A stretch of DNA of 64,000 bases from RGIG5612 sp963589005 (GTDB lineage Bacteria > Bacillota > Clostridia > Lachnospirales > Lachnospiraceae): the NCBI GenBank assembly GCA_963589005.1, contig CAVAJR010000001.1, positions 1 to 64,000 of the forward strand, given 5' to 3'. A program made the position numbers and the translations under genes. A model generated the notes under the pieces. That model saw only the letters and a program-made list of their open reading frames with translations. It had not been told where the DNA came from and searched no databases. Positions within the stretch are counted from its first letter, which is position 1. Each line of letters begins with the position of its first letter. Below, piece after piece: positions 8,101 through 16,760 of the stretch.

Positions 8101-9862
8101 AGGTAATGGTGAAACGGCCAGCCTTAGGTTCCTTGGACCGTTGCTTTCATATATGAAGAAAAATCTGGGAATGCTGATCGCAGCAATTATTTGCGCAATT
8201 GGCGGAACCATACTTACAATAATAGGCCCGAAGCAGGTTAGTAAAATTGCTGACATCATAAGTAAGGGACTTACAGGAGAGATGGACATTGATGCTGTTG
8301 TCAGCATAGCGGTAACGCTTCTGGTATTATATTCCCTGGCATGGGTTTTATCCTACACTCAGGGATTTTTGATGACGATAGTTACCCAGAGAACTTCATA
8401 TGGGTTAAGACATGATATTGTAAAACAGATCAATATACTTCCGCTAAGATATTTTGATAATAACCTTATAGGCGATATTTTGTCGCGTGTAGTAAATGAC
8501 GTTGATACCATAGGACAGACGCTTACAACCTCCGTAGGCAACCTGTTTCAGGCAGGAACTCAGTTTATAGGCGTATTTGTGATCATGCTTTTTACAAGCT
8601 GGCAGCTGTCGCTTGTGGCACTGGGGGCATCTCTTATAGGTTTTGCATTGCTCTTCATAATCATGAAAAATTCTCAGAAGTACTTTGTAAAATCTCAGGC
8701 GCTTTTAGGTGCATTAAATGGTCATATCGAGGAAATCTATGCAGGTCATGACGTTGTAAATGCATATAATGCCAATAATTATGAGGGTCAGAAATTTGAT
8801 AACCTGAATAACGGATTCGCAGAGTGCGTATGGAAATCTCAGTTTTTTGGATCGCTGATGCCGCCTATTATGGGATTTGTCGGCAACCTGGGTTATGTAG
8901 CAGTCTGCGTAGTAGGTGCGGTTATGACTATGAGCGGCACCATTACATTTGGCACGGTAGTTGCATTTATGATCTATATCAGGTTATTTACATCTCCGCT
9001 GCAGCAATTAGGACAGATCTTTACACAGCTTCAGTCAACGGCAGCTGCTTCAAAGCGTGTATTTGAGTTCCTTGAAGAAGAGGTTTTGCCGGATGATATG
9101 AATCTTCCTATCAGAATCCCTCATGGCCAGGCTAAGGGAAATATAGAATTCAGGCATGTTAATTTCGGCTACAATCCGGAGAAGACTATTATTAATGATT
9201 TCTCAGTATTGGCGCCTGCAGGCAAAAAGGTTGCCATCGTAGGACCTACCGGTGCAGGAAAAACAACAATGGTTAATCTTCTTATGAGATTCTATGAGGT
9301 TAATTCAGGAGAGATTACCATAGATGGTATTCCTATTAAGACCATGAGAAGAGAAGAGGTTCATGCACTGTTCGGTATGGTTCTTCAGGATACTTGGCTG
9401 TTTGAAGGAACCATCAGGGATAATATTAAATACAGCAAGGAAACGTCAGACGAGAAGGTTATTGAGGCTGCCAAGGCTGCGGGAATACATCATTTCATTA
9501 TGACAATGCCTCACGGGTATGACACGATTCTGGACGAAAATGCCAATGTATCGGCAGGCCAGAAGCAGTTGATTACAATAGCTCGTGCAATGGTTGAAGA
9601 CGCACCATTCCTTATACTGGATGAAGCAACATCATCGGTTGATACAAGAACTGAAGAACTTATCCAGGTGGCCATGGACAAATTGATGGCCAACAGAACA
9701 TCATTTATCATTGCACACAGATTATCAACTATTAAGAATGCTGATCTGATCCTTGTAATGAAGGATGGTGATATCATTGAACAAGGCAATCATGAACAGC
9801 TGATGGAAAAGGGCGGATTTTACGCAGAACTGTATAATTCACAGTTCGACCAGCTGGATTAA
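8093..9862 (+). CDS. Heterodimeric ABC exporter, catalytic-site subunit
   Basis: The 589-residue partner of the preceding protein: six membrane helices plus an NBD. Here Walker A (GPTGAGKTT), Walker B with catalytic Glu (FLILDEATSSVD) and H-loop His (IIAHRLSTI) are intact, while the signature is altered to VSAGQKQLITIARA. The two subunits therefore complement each other to give one good and one degenerate ATP site. The ATG at 8093 has AAAGGAGG at 8076-8083 and lies inside the end of the upstream gene (8-nt overlap); an upstream in-frame start would add 18 residues without a ribosome site. The substrate is unknown; multidrug export is inferred from the family. Confidence 0.93.
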   Translation: MRRGNGETASLRFLGPLLSYMKKNLGMLIAAIICAIGGTILTIIGPKQVSKIADIISKGLTGEMDIDAVVSIAVTLLVLYSLAWVLSYTQGFLMTIVTQRTSYGLRHDIVKQINILPLRYFDNNLIGDILSRVVNDVDTIGQTLTTSVGNLFQAGTQFIGVFVIMLFTSWQLSLVALGASLIGFALLFIIMKNSQKYFVKSQALLGALNGHIEEIYAGHDVVNAYNANNYEGQKFDNLNNGFAECVWKSQFFGSLMPPIMGFVGNLGYVAVCVVGAVMTMSGTITFGTVVAFMIYIRLFTSPLQQLGQIFTQLQSTAAASKRVFEFLEEEVLPDDMNLPIRIPHGQAKGNIEFRHVNFGYNPEKTIINDFSVLAPAGKKVAIVGPTGAGKTTMVNLLMRFYEVNSGEITIDGIPIKTMRREEVHALFGMVLQDTWLFEGTIRDNIKYSKETSDEKVIEAAKAAGIHHFIMTMPHGYDTILDENANVSAGQKQLITIARAMVEDAPFLILDEATSSVDTRTEELIQVAMDKLMANRTSFIIAHRLSTIKNADLILVMKDGDIIEQGNHEQLMEKGGFYAELYNSQFDQLD

Positions 9863-9935
9863 AAAAAGGTTGAAAGTTGGCAATATACCTTGTAGAATAA
9901 GGTGCAGACAGTTATTTAAAACGGAGGATATATTT

Positions 9936-10493
9936 ATGGTTACAGCTGGTGACTTCAGAAATGGAATGACAGTAGAAATTGACGGCGATGTTTGTCAGAT
10001 CATTGACTTTCAGCATGTTAAGCCGGGCAAGGGTGCTGCATTCGTTAGAACAAAATACAAAAAGATTATTACAGGCGGTGTTGTAGAAACATCTTTCAGA
10101 CCAACAGAAAAGTTCGAAAATGCACATATTGACAGAGCTGAAATGCAATATCTGTTTGATGATGGCGATATGTATACATTCATGGATACAACAACCTATG
10201 AGCAGGTTCAGTTAAGCCATGAGGATGCAGGCGATCAGATGAAATTCGTTAAAGAAAACGAACTGGTTAAGGTATGTTCATACAACGGCAAGGTGTTCTC
10301 AATTGAGCCACCGACAGCTGTTGAGCTCAAGGTTATCAACACAGAGCCGGGCTTCAAGGGCAATACAGCAACAGGCGCAACTAAGCCAGCTATCGTAGAG
10401 ACAGGTGCACAGGTTCTCGTACCACTGTTCATCGAACAGGATGAAGTAATTAAGATCGACACCCGTACAGGTGAATATCTCTCAAGAGCATAA
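9936..10493 (+). CDS. efp: Translation elongation factor P
   Basis: A 185-residue EF-P, which relieves ribosome stalling at polyproline sequences. The N-terminal KOW-like domain carries the loop KPGKGAAFVRTK, with the Lys that is post-translationally modified in many bacteria; two OB domains follow, ending in the conserved IDTRTGEYLSRA. The ATG at 9936 follows ACGGAGG; an in-frame upstream extension of 22 codons lacks EF-P similarity. It lies 73 nt after the exporter pair and has a good terminator. No modification enzyme is in the window. Confidence 0.97.
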   Translation: MVTAGDFRNGMTVEIDGDVCQIIDFQHVKPGKGAAFVRTKYKKIITGGVVETSFRPTEKFENAHIDRAEMQYLFDDGDMYTFMDTTTYEQVQLSHEDAGDQMKFVKENELVKVCSYNGKVFSIEPPTAVELKVINTEPGFKGNTATGATKPAIVETGAQVLVPLFIEQDEVIKIDTRTGEYLSRA

Positions 10494-10508
10494 AATGTAT
10501 TTATTGAC

Positions 10509-10540
10509 GCTGCCGGATTCTTCCGGCAGCATTTTTTCTT
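10509..10540 (+). terminator. Rho-independent terminator of efp
   Basis: A perfect 8-bp stem, GCTGCCGG (10509-10516) with CCGGCAGC (10523-10530), is followed by ATTTTTTCTT. Confidence 0.92.
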
Positions 10541-10941
10541 TATGAGAAGGACAGCCTACAGCGCTCTTCTGAAAAAATGTCCGCGCGGGGGCGGACATGA
10601 CAAATAGACGATTCTTGCACATAGTGGAAAACTTCATTTCTGCTGCACGAAAATGCTCAGATTTATTCTTGACATATATCTTTGTAATACACTAGAATCA
10701 AAACACAGGAAACACATCTGTGATAATGAGGCTTGTTAGATCAACACTTCATTAGCCGGAGACTATCATTATTTCTGTATAACAATCACATCATATCAAC
10801 TAAATATTTCAAGCTGCGTTTGGTCAGAACCGAACGTTTATTGGTGCTGCCGGGTTTTATGAATATTTGCAGCTAATCATAGCAATTTGCATTGAATAGC
10901 TGGCAAATCTATTGCTTTTTAGGCAGAAAGGTGAGGCAATA
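10541..10941. other. Intergenic region upstream of the DUF5688-like gene
   Basis: No protein gene is seen in these 400 nt. Visible structures are an 8-bp hairpin at 10577-10598 (ATGTCCGC/GCGGACAT), a hairpin CACAG/CTGTG at about 10704-10722, a nested structure at 10723-10772 (ATAATGA with TCATTAT, GGCT with AGCC, TGTT with AACA), and a 27-nt sequence at 10845-10871 that recurs at 12044-12070. I cannot assign any to a known RNA family. Confidence 0.5.
10845..10871 (+). repeat. 27-nt intergenic repeat, copy 1
   Basis: Matches 12044-12070 at 24 of 27 positions: TGCTGCCGG, then a T-rich stretch, then ATTTGCA. Both copies lie upstream of a gene, 71 and 160 nt from the respective start codons, and they flank the DUF5688-like gene and tRNA-Arg. 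Confidence 0.55.
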
Positions 10942-11868
10942 ATGGTTGAGAATTTTGTAAATGATGTGAAAGAAAAGGTCTGCAGCAAATTAACGGACAA
11001 GCGTTGTACGGTAAAATTAAATCCGGTTGTAAAATTAAATGCGATCCATAAGATGGGAATAACGATTCTTGAGGAGGGAGAACTGGCGGCACCTACTTTA
11101 TATTTTGAGGATTTTTATTCCATGTATGAGCATGGATATTCCATTGATGAGATTGCGGATAAAATAATTGCAATTAATGCTGCTCAAAAGAATGCAATAC
11201 CTGTGGAATTTACTAAAATGAGTGATTTTGAGTATGCCAGGAAATATATTACACTTAAGCTGATCAATACGCAGGAAAATGCAGCTATTATAGCTGATGT
11301 TCCGCATATAACCTATTCAGAATTAGGACTTACAATAATTTTTGAAATAACAGTGATAGATGACATAACAAAGAATGTAATGAGCGCCAGAATTCCGACG
11401 AATATCATGAATGAATGGAAGACTGATACGCAGGAGCTTCTGAAACTGGGGCGGGAAAATACCGTAAGGATGATGGGTGTTTATGTTAAGGAAATGAAGG
11501 AGGCACTCGAAGATTTCGCTGAAGATGGCGGGGGCAAAATGAATAATGAGCTTGGCATGGAGTTGGCAGACATGGGGCAAATGCCAATATATGTCCTTAC
11601 CAACAATTACAAATTATATGGTGCAGTAAATATCTTTATGGATGGAGTATTAAGAAATATCTCTGATATGCTGGAGGATGATATCTGCATTATTCCGTCA
11701 AGTATGCACGAAGTGCTGTTGATACCGCTCCGTTTAGTAGACTGCCTTGATGATATAAATGCCATGATACGTGCAATAACAGATGAAGTGCTTCAAAAAC
11801 AGGATTTCCTGTCAAGCAATTGTTATATATATTCAAGACAGCTAGATAAAATAATAATGTATTGCTAA
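10942..11868 (+). CDS. DUF5688-like protein of unknown function
   Basis: A 308-residue soluble protein without signal peptide or membrane segment. The N-terminal part, with APTLYFEDFYSMYEHG and then SIDEIADKI near residues 50-75, is characteristic of DUF5688 proteins, which are abundant and often multicopy in Lachnospiraceae. The function is not known. The ATG at 10942 follows GGTGAGG; an in-frame TTG ten codons earlier has no better site. It is followed at once by a convergent tRNA-Arg. The gene and the tRNA are bracketed by imperfect 27-nt repeats, so transfer is possible, although base composition looks ordinary. Confidence 0.7.
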   Translation: MVENFVNDVKEKVCSKLTDKRCTVKLNPVVKLNAIHKMGITILEEGELAAPTLYFEDFYSMYEHGYSIDEIADKIIAINAAQKNAIPVEFTKMSDFEYARKYITLKLINTQENAAIIADVPHITYSELGLTIIFEITVIDDITKNVMSARIPTNIMNEWKTDTQELLKLGRENTVRMMGVYVKEMKEALEDFAEDGGGKMNNELGMELADMGQMPIYVLTNNYKLYGAVNIFMDGVLRNISDMLEDDICIIPSSMHEVLLIPLRLVDCLDDINAMIRAITDEVLQKQDFLSSNCYIYSRQLDKIIMYC

Positions 11869-11871
11869 GAC

Positions 11872-11943
11872 TGCGCCCGACGTGAATCGAACACGCATTT
11901 CAGGCTCCGGAGGCCTGCGCTTTATCCATTGAGCTACGGGCGC
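11872..11943 (-). tRNA. tRNA-Arg (anticodon CCG)
   Basis: Read on the minus strand, acceptor GCGCCCG (11943-11937) pairs with CGGGCGC at the 3' end (11879-11873) and the discriminator is A. The D arm is GCTC...AAGC with GGATA in the loop, the anticodon arm is CAGGC-CTCCGGA-GCCTG giving anticodon CCG, and the T loop is TTCGAAT. CCA is not encoded. It is the only minus-strand gene seen and converges on the DUF5688-like gene, whose stop is a few bases away. Confidence 0.95.
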
Positions 11944-12043
11944 ATTTGTCAAGTGAATGTAAGTTTAACGCATTTTATATGTTGAGGCAAGTGTGTTTTA
12001 CAGTCTTTGAAATAGAAACATGCGTTATCCGTCCCGGCAAGGC

Positions 12044-12070
12044 TGCTGCCGGCTTTAATGAGTATTTGCA
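12044..12070 (+). repeat. 27-nt intergenic repeat, copy 2
   Basis: The partner of 10845-10871 (24 of 27 identical). Its first part also forms the 3' arm of a CCGGCA/TGCCGG hairpin at about 12034-12052. Looser similarity continues for about 40 nt downstream in both copies. Confidence 0.5.
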
Positions 12071-12147
12071 AATACATAAGGCGGGATATGCGTATTAGCT
12101 TGGAAAATACCATCATTGTATTTATTGTGTGCGGGAAACAAAATCAC

Positions 12148-12176
12148 TTGTGAATGCATAATTCATTTGCTAGAAT
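12148..12176 (+). promoter_or_regulatory. Probable PFOR promoter
   Basis: TTGTGA at 12148-12153, a 17-nt spacer and TAGAAT at 12171-12176. The start codon lies at 12230 behind GGAGG. Confidence 0.6.
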
Positions 12177-12229
12177 TATCGGATAGGAACTTATTTGCAT
12201 ACACAAACGTAATGGAGGAAAATAAAATC

Positions 12230-15200
12230 ATGGCAAGAAAAATGAAAACCATGGATGGCAATACAGCTGCTGCACATGTATCTTATGCATATTCAGACGT
12301 TGCTGCCATTTACCCGATTACCCCATCATCAGTAATGGCTGAATTGGCTGATAAGTGGGCTACAGAGGGATTGAAGAATATCTTCGGCAAGGAAGTAGCA
12401 GTTACGGAGATGCAGTCAGAAGCAGGTGCAGCAGGTGCGGTTCACGGCTCACTGGCAGCAGGTGCACTTACAACTACATTCACAGCATCTCAGGGATTGC
12501 TCCTGATGATCCCTAATATGTATAAGATCGCAGGTGAACAGCTTCCTGCAGTTATTGACGTATCTGCAAGAGCTATTGCATCACATGCACTCTCTATTTT
12601 TGGCGATCATTCAGATATTTATGCATGCCGCCAGACAGGATTTGCAATGCTGTGTTCGTCAAGTGTTCAGGAAGTAATGGATCTTACACCGGTATCACAC
12701 TGTTCAGCGATTAAGGGCAGGGTGCCGTTTGTTAACTTCTTTGACGGCTTCAGAACATCTCATGAGATTCAGAAGATAGAGATCTGGGATTACGAAGATT
12801 TAAAAGACATGGTTGACATGGAGGCAGTTGCTAAGTTCAAGGCTGAATCACTTAACCCTAACAGAGCTTGCCAGATGGGTTCAGCACAGAATCCTGACAT
12901 TTTCTTCCAGGTACGTGAAGCATGTAATGGCGCATATGAAGCTCTTCCTGCAGTTGTAGAAGAGTACATGAATAAGGTTAATGCCAAGATCGGAACAAAC
13001 TATGGTCTGTTCAACTACTACGGAGCTGAGGATGCAGAGCATGTTATCATTGCTATGGGATCAGTATGCGAGACAGCAGAAGAGACAGTAGATTTCCTTA
13101 ATAAAGAAGGCGGCAAATATGGTATCGTTAAGGTACGCTTATACAGACCTTTCAGTGCAAAACATCTTATCAATGCTATTCCAAAGACTGTTAAGCAGAT
13201 CAGCGTATTAGACAGAACTAAGGAGCCTGGAAGCTTGGGAGAGCCTCTGTATCTGGATGTTGTTGCTGCCCTTCATGAATCGGAATTCAAGGATGTTCCT
13301 GTATTTTCAGGACGTTACGGACTTGGTTCCAAGAATACCAACTCAGCACAGATCATCGCAGTATTTAAGAATACTGAGAAGAAGAGATTTACAATTGGTA
13401 TCAATGATGATGTAACACATCTGTCACTTGATACATCATACCAGCCGGTAACAGCACCTGAGGGCACTGTATGCTGCAAGTTCTGGGGACTGGGCGCAGA
13501 TGGTACTGTTGGTGCAAATAAGAATTCTATTAAGATCATCGGTGATAATACAGATCAGTATGCACAGGCATATTTCGATTATGATTCTAAGAAATCAGGC
13601 GGTGTTACAGTTTCTCACCTCAGATTCGGCAAGACGCCTATTAAGTCAACTTACCTTATTAACCAGGCTGACTTCGTAGCATGTCATAATCCGTCATATG
13701 TTCGTAAATACAACATGGTACAGGATCTTAAGGACGGTGGAACCTTCCTTCTTAACTGCGCATGGAATACAGAGGAACTCTCACAGCATCTTCCGGGACA
13801 GGCTAAGAAATATATTGCCGACCATAATATTAATCTTTATACCATCGACGGTATTAAGATCGGCAAGGAGATCGGACTGGGCGGCAAGATCAATACTGTA
13901 CTTCAGTCTGCATTCTTCAAATTGGCTAATATCATTCCGGCAGATGAGGCTTCAAGACTGATGAAGGAAGCTGCTAAGAAGAGCTATGGAAGAAAGGGCG
14001 ATGACATAGTTAATATGAACTATGCAGCCATTGATGCAGGTGCACAGCAGGTAGTTAAGGTTGAAGTTCCTGCAGACTGGAAAAACGCAGAATATGAAGA
14101 ATTGGGCGTAATCCATACAGAGGGCAACAAGGAAGTTGTAGATTTTGTAAATGCTGTTCAGAATCATGTATCAGCTCAGGAGGGCAATTCGATTCCTGTA
14201 TCTACATTTACAAAATATGCTACAGGTGTTACACCATCCGGTACCGCTGCATATGAGAAACGCGGTATTGCAGTTGATGTTCCGAGCTGGAATGCAGCAT
14301 CATGTATTCAGTGTAACCAGTGCTCATATGTATGTCCGCATGCAGCAATCCGTCCGGTCATGATGACAGAGGATGAGCTTGCTAAGGCACCAAACGGTAC
14401 TAAGTCTAAGGATGCTACAGGACTTCCTGGATATAAATTTGCCATGACAGTTTCAGTTTTAGACTGCACGGGATGCGGATCTTGTACAAATGTATGTCCT
14501 GGCAATAACAAGGCTGAAACGCTTACACTTAAGCCTCTTGAGACACAGATGAGTGAGCAGGATGTATTTGCATATGGTCTTACAATTTCTGAAAAGCCGG
14601 AGGTTGCTGCTAAGTTTAAAGAAACAACAGTTAAGGGCAGCCAGTTCAAGCAGCCGCTGCTTGAGTTCTCGGGTGCATGTGCAGGATGCGGTGAGACACC
14701 TTATGCTAAGCTCATGACACAGTTATTTGGCGACAGAGCATATATTGCAAATGCTACAGGCTGTTCCTCAATCTGGGGCAACTCATCACCTTCAACACCT
14801 TACACAGTTAATAAGAAGGGACAAGGTCCTGCATGGTCTAACTCACTGTTCGAAGATGCAGCAGAATTCGGATATGGTATGCTTCTTGCACAGAATGCGA
14901 TCCGTGCAAGACTTAAGGACAAGGTAGAAGCATTTGTAAATGAAGACAAGAATGACGACCTTACAGCAGCTGCTAAGGAGTGGCTGGATACCTTCGATAA
15001 TGGTGCATTAAACGGACCGGCTACCGAAAAACTGGTAGAAGCTCTTGAAGCAAGAGGCTGTGATCATTCTAAAGAGATCCTTGATCAGAAGGAATACCTG
15101 TCTAAGAAGAGCCAATGGGTATTCGGCGGCGACGGCTGGGGATATGATATCGGTTTCGGCGGACTTGATCATGTTATTGCATCCGGCAAGGATATCAATA

Positions 15201-15757
15201 TTCTCGTATTCGATACAGAAGTATATTCAAATACAGGCGGACAGTCATCCAAGGCTACTCCGACAGGTGCTACAGCTCAGTTTGCTGCAGGCGGCAAGGA
15301 TGTTAAGAAGAAGGATCTGGCACAGATCGCTATGACATATGGTTATGTATATGTAGCACAGATTGCAATGGGTGCAGATATGAACCAGTGTATTAAGGCA
15401 TTTGCTGAGGCTGAAAGCTATCCTGGTCCATCACTGATCATTGCATATGCTCCATGTATCAACCATGGCATCAAGGGCGGCATGAGTTCAGCTCAGGCAG
15501 AGGAGAAGAAGGCAGTTACATCAGGATATTGGCAGCTGCTTAGATACGACCCGAGAAAGAAGGCAGAAGGCAAGAATCCGTTCACATTGGATTCGAAGGA
15601 TCCTTCAACAGCATATGGCGACTTCTTACGCGGCGAAGTAAGATATTCAGCACTTGAGAAGATGAATCCTGAGAAGGCAGCTAAATTATTTGCCAAGTCA
15701 GAAGACGATGCAAAGCAGAGAATTGCATATCTGAAGAAGCTGGCTGAAATAGATTAA
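12230..15757 (+). CDS. nifJ: Pyruvate:ferredoxin (flavodoxin) oxidoreductase
   Basis: A 1175-residue single-chain PFOR, which converts pyruvate, CoA and oxidised ferredoxin to acetyl-CoA, CO2 and reduced ferredoxin in anaerobes. The pyrimidine-binding domain starts with YPITPSSVMAELAD near residue 27. A two-cluster ferredoxin domain has CIQCNQCSYVCP near residue 694 and CTGCGSCTNVCPG near 746. Two further Cys in GACAGCGETPY near 814 ligate the proximal cluster, and the TPP site follows (GGDGWGYDIGFGG near 965, NTGGQSSK after it). The length is standard. The ATG at 12230 has GGAGGAAAATAAAATC before it; upstream in-frame codons do not encode family sequence. It works with Pta and AckA, encoded 11 kb away, to make ATP from pyruvate. 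Confidence 0.97.
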   Translation: MARKMKTMDGNTAAAHVSYAYSDVAAIYPITPSSVMAELADKWATEGLKNIFGKEVAVTEMQSEAGAAGAVHGSLAAGALTTTFTASQGLLLMIPNMYKIAGEQLPAVIDVSARAIASHALSIFGDHSDIYACRQTGFAMLCSSSVQEVMDLTPVSHCSAIKGRVPFVNFFDGFRTSHEIQKIEIWDYEDLKDMVDMEAVAKFKAESLNPNRACQMGSAQNPDIFFQVREACNGAYEALPAVVEEYMNKVNAKIGTNYGLFNYYGAEDAEHVIIAMGSVCETAEETVDFLNKEGGKYGIVKVRLYRPFSAKHLINAIPKTVKQISVLDRTKEPGSLGEPLYLDVVAALHESEFKDVPVFSGRYGLGSKNTNSAQIIAVFKNTEKKRFTIGINDDVTHLSLDTSYQPVTAPEGTVCCKFWGLGADGTVGANKNSIKIIGDNTDQYAQAYFDYDSKKSGGVTVSHLRFGKTPIKSTYLINQADFVACHNPSYVRKYNMVQDLKDGGTFLLNCAWNTEELSQHLPGQAKKYIADHNINLYTIDGIKIGKEIGLGGKINTVLQSAFFKLANIIPADEASRLMKEAAKKSYGRKGDDIVNMNYAAIDAGAQQVVKVEVPADWKNAEYEELGVIHTEGNKEVVDFVNAVQNHVSAQEGNSIPVSTFTKYATGVTPSGTAAYEKRGIAVDVPSWNAASCIQCNQCSYVCPHAAIRPVMMTEDELAKAPNGTKSKDATGLPGYKFAMTVSVLDCTGCGSCTNVCPGNNKAETLTLKPLETQMSEQDVFAYGLTISEKPEVAAKFKETTVKGSQFKQPLLEFSGACAGCGETPYAKLMTQLFGDRAYIANATGCSSIWGNSSPSTPYTVNKKGQGPAWSNSLFEDAAEFGYGMLLAQNAIRARLKDKVEAFVNEDKNDDLTAAAKEWLDTFDNGALNGPATEKLVEALEARGCDHSKEILDQKEYLSKKSQWVFGGDGWGYDIGFGGLDHVIASGKDINILVFDTEVYSNTGGQSSKATPTGATAQFAAGGKDVKKKDLAQIAMTYGYVYVAQIAMGADMNQCIKAFAEAESYPGPSLIIAYAPCINHGIKGGMSSAQAEEKKAVTSGYWQLLRYDPRKKAEGKNPFTLDSKDPSTAYGDFLRGEVRYSALEKMNPEKAAKLFAKSEDDAKQRIAYLKKLAEID

Positions 15758-15775
15758 TAAGATATATTTGTCAGT

Positions 15776-15806
15776 TCGTGGCTGCGCTGTTTTGGCGCAG
15801 CTACGA
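15776..15806 (+). terminator. Stem-loop after PFOR
   Basis: A 12-bp stem (TCGTGGCTGCGC with GCGCAGCTACGA, one G-U pair) with a short T-rich loop. No clean T tract follows, so it may stabilise the 3' end of the PFOR message or act as a weak terminator. Confidence 0.65.
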
Positions 15807-15893
15807 GGCTGGTAATGTTTTAGGCGTAATATGAAACTGCGCCTGAATAATTTTATTTAATTTTGAATACAATAATCGCATATAGAGAGATAT

Positions 15894-16760
15894 ATGGCAG
15901 TGTGGATTATATTACTAATAATATTAGCTGCTGCAGGAGTTGTTGTTCTTAGAGTTAGGTATGAGTTAAAACATCCTGAGGTAACAAGATATACTATAAA
16001 AACCAATAAGCTTCTAAGCAGCGAACAGACAAGAATAATATATATAGCAGACCTGCACTCAAGAAAGTATGGTGATAATAATATCAGGCTTATCCAAATG
16101 ATAACTAAGACTAAGCCTGATTTTATTGTGTTGGGCGGTGACATGATCACCGCAGGCGGCAATGCTGAAAAAGACCAGAATACATATGATCTGATAAATG
16201 GACTTGCTAATATTGCGCCGATTTATTACACTCCGGGCAATCATGAGAAGAAATTAGAAATAAACAGCCGGCAAAAGGCAAGACATGAGGAATGGAAGCA
16301 TGAGCTGGAGAGCCTGGATATTCCTTATCTTAAAGACGAGAAATCTGTCCTTACAGAGGATATATGTCTGTACGGACTTGATATAGATATCAGATATTAT
16401 AAGAAATTTGAAGAAAAGCCTAAATTAAGGCAGTCCAATATCTCGGCTAAGTTAGGCAAGCCGGATATAAGAAAGTTCAATATATTGGCAGCACATACCC
16501 CGGAATTTTTTGATGCTTATGTAAAATCCGATTATGATCTGGTATTATGCGGTCATTATCACGGCGGTGTAGCTGTGTTAGGCAAGTTTGGTCCGTTGAT
16601 ATCGCCTGATTTCAAGTTCAGACCTGAGCATGCAGGAGGATTATATAAAAAAGGTGACACAAGGGTCATTGTTACAAGAGGCATCGGCTCGCATTCTGTC
16701 AACATAAGATTATTTAACAGACCTGAAATAGTGCTGATAGATATAAAAAGGGAAGAATAA
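15894..16760 (+). CDS. Metallophosphoesterase with N-terminal membrane anchor
   Basis: A 288-residue calcineurin-like phosphoesterase of the YkuE/YaeI group. One N-terminal hydrophobic helix (residues 2-19) anchors it. All metal-site motifs are present: IADLHSRKYG, VLGGDMIT, YTPGNHEKK, AAHTPEFF and CGHYHGGVAV. The catalytic domain should be outside the membrane. Related proteins hydrolyse lipid-linked or UDP-sugar phosphoesters; the substrate here is unknown. It lies directly upstream of scpA, whose ATG follows its stop codon with no gap, so the two are probably cotranscribed. Confidence 0.9.
   Translation: MAVWIILLIILAAAGVVVLRVRYELKHPEVTRYTIKTNKLLSSEQTRIIYIADLHSRKYGDNNIRLIQMITKTKPDFIVLGGDMITAGGNAEKDQNTYDLINGLANIAPIYYTPGNHEKKLEINSRQKARHEEWKHELESLDIPYLKDEKSVLTEDICLYGLDIDIRYYKKFEEKPKLRQSNISAKLGKPDIRKFNILAAHTPEFFDAYVKSDYDLVLCGHYHGGVAVLGKFGPLISPDFKFRPEHAGGLYKKGDTRVIVTRGIGSHSVNIRLFNRPEIVLIDIKREE

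Noticed and set aside
10577..10598. Hairpin with A tract, readable as a minus-strand terminator
   Set aside because: The only minus-strand gene, tRNA-Arg, ends about 1.3 kb away with a plus-strand gene between. I list it only as a stem-loop.
12116..12229. N-terminal extension of PFOR
   Set aside because: The frame is open, but family similarity begins at 12230, which has the ribosome site.
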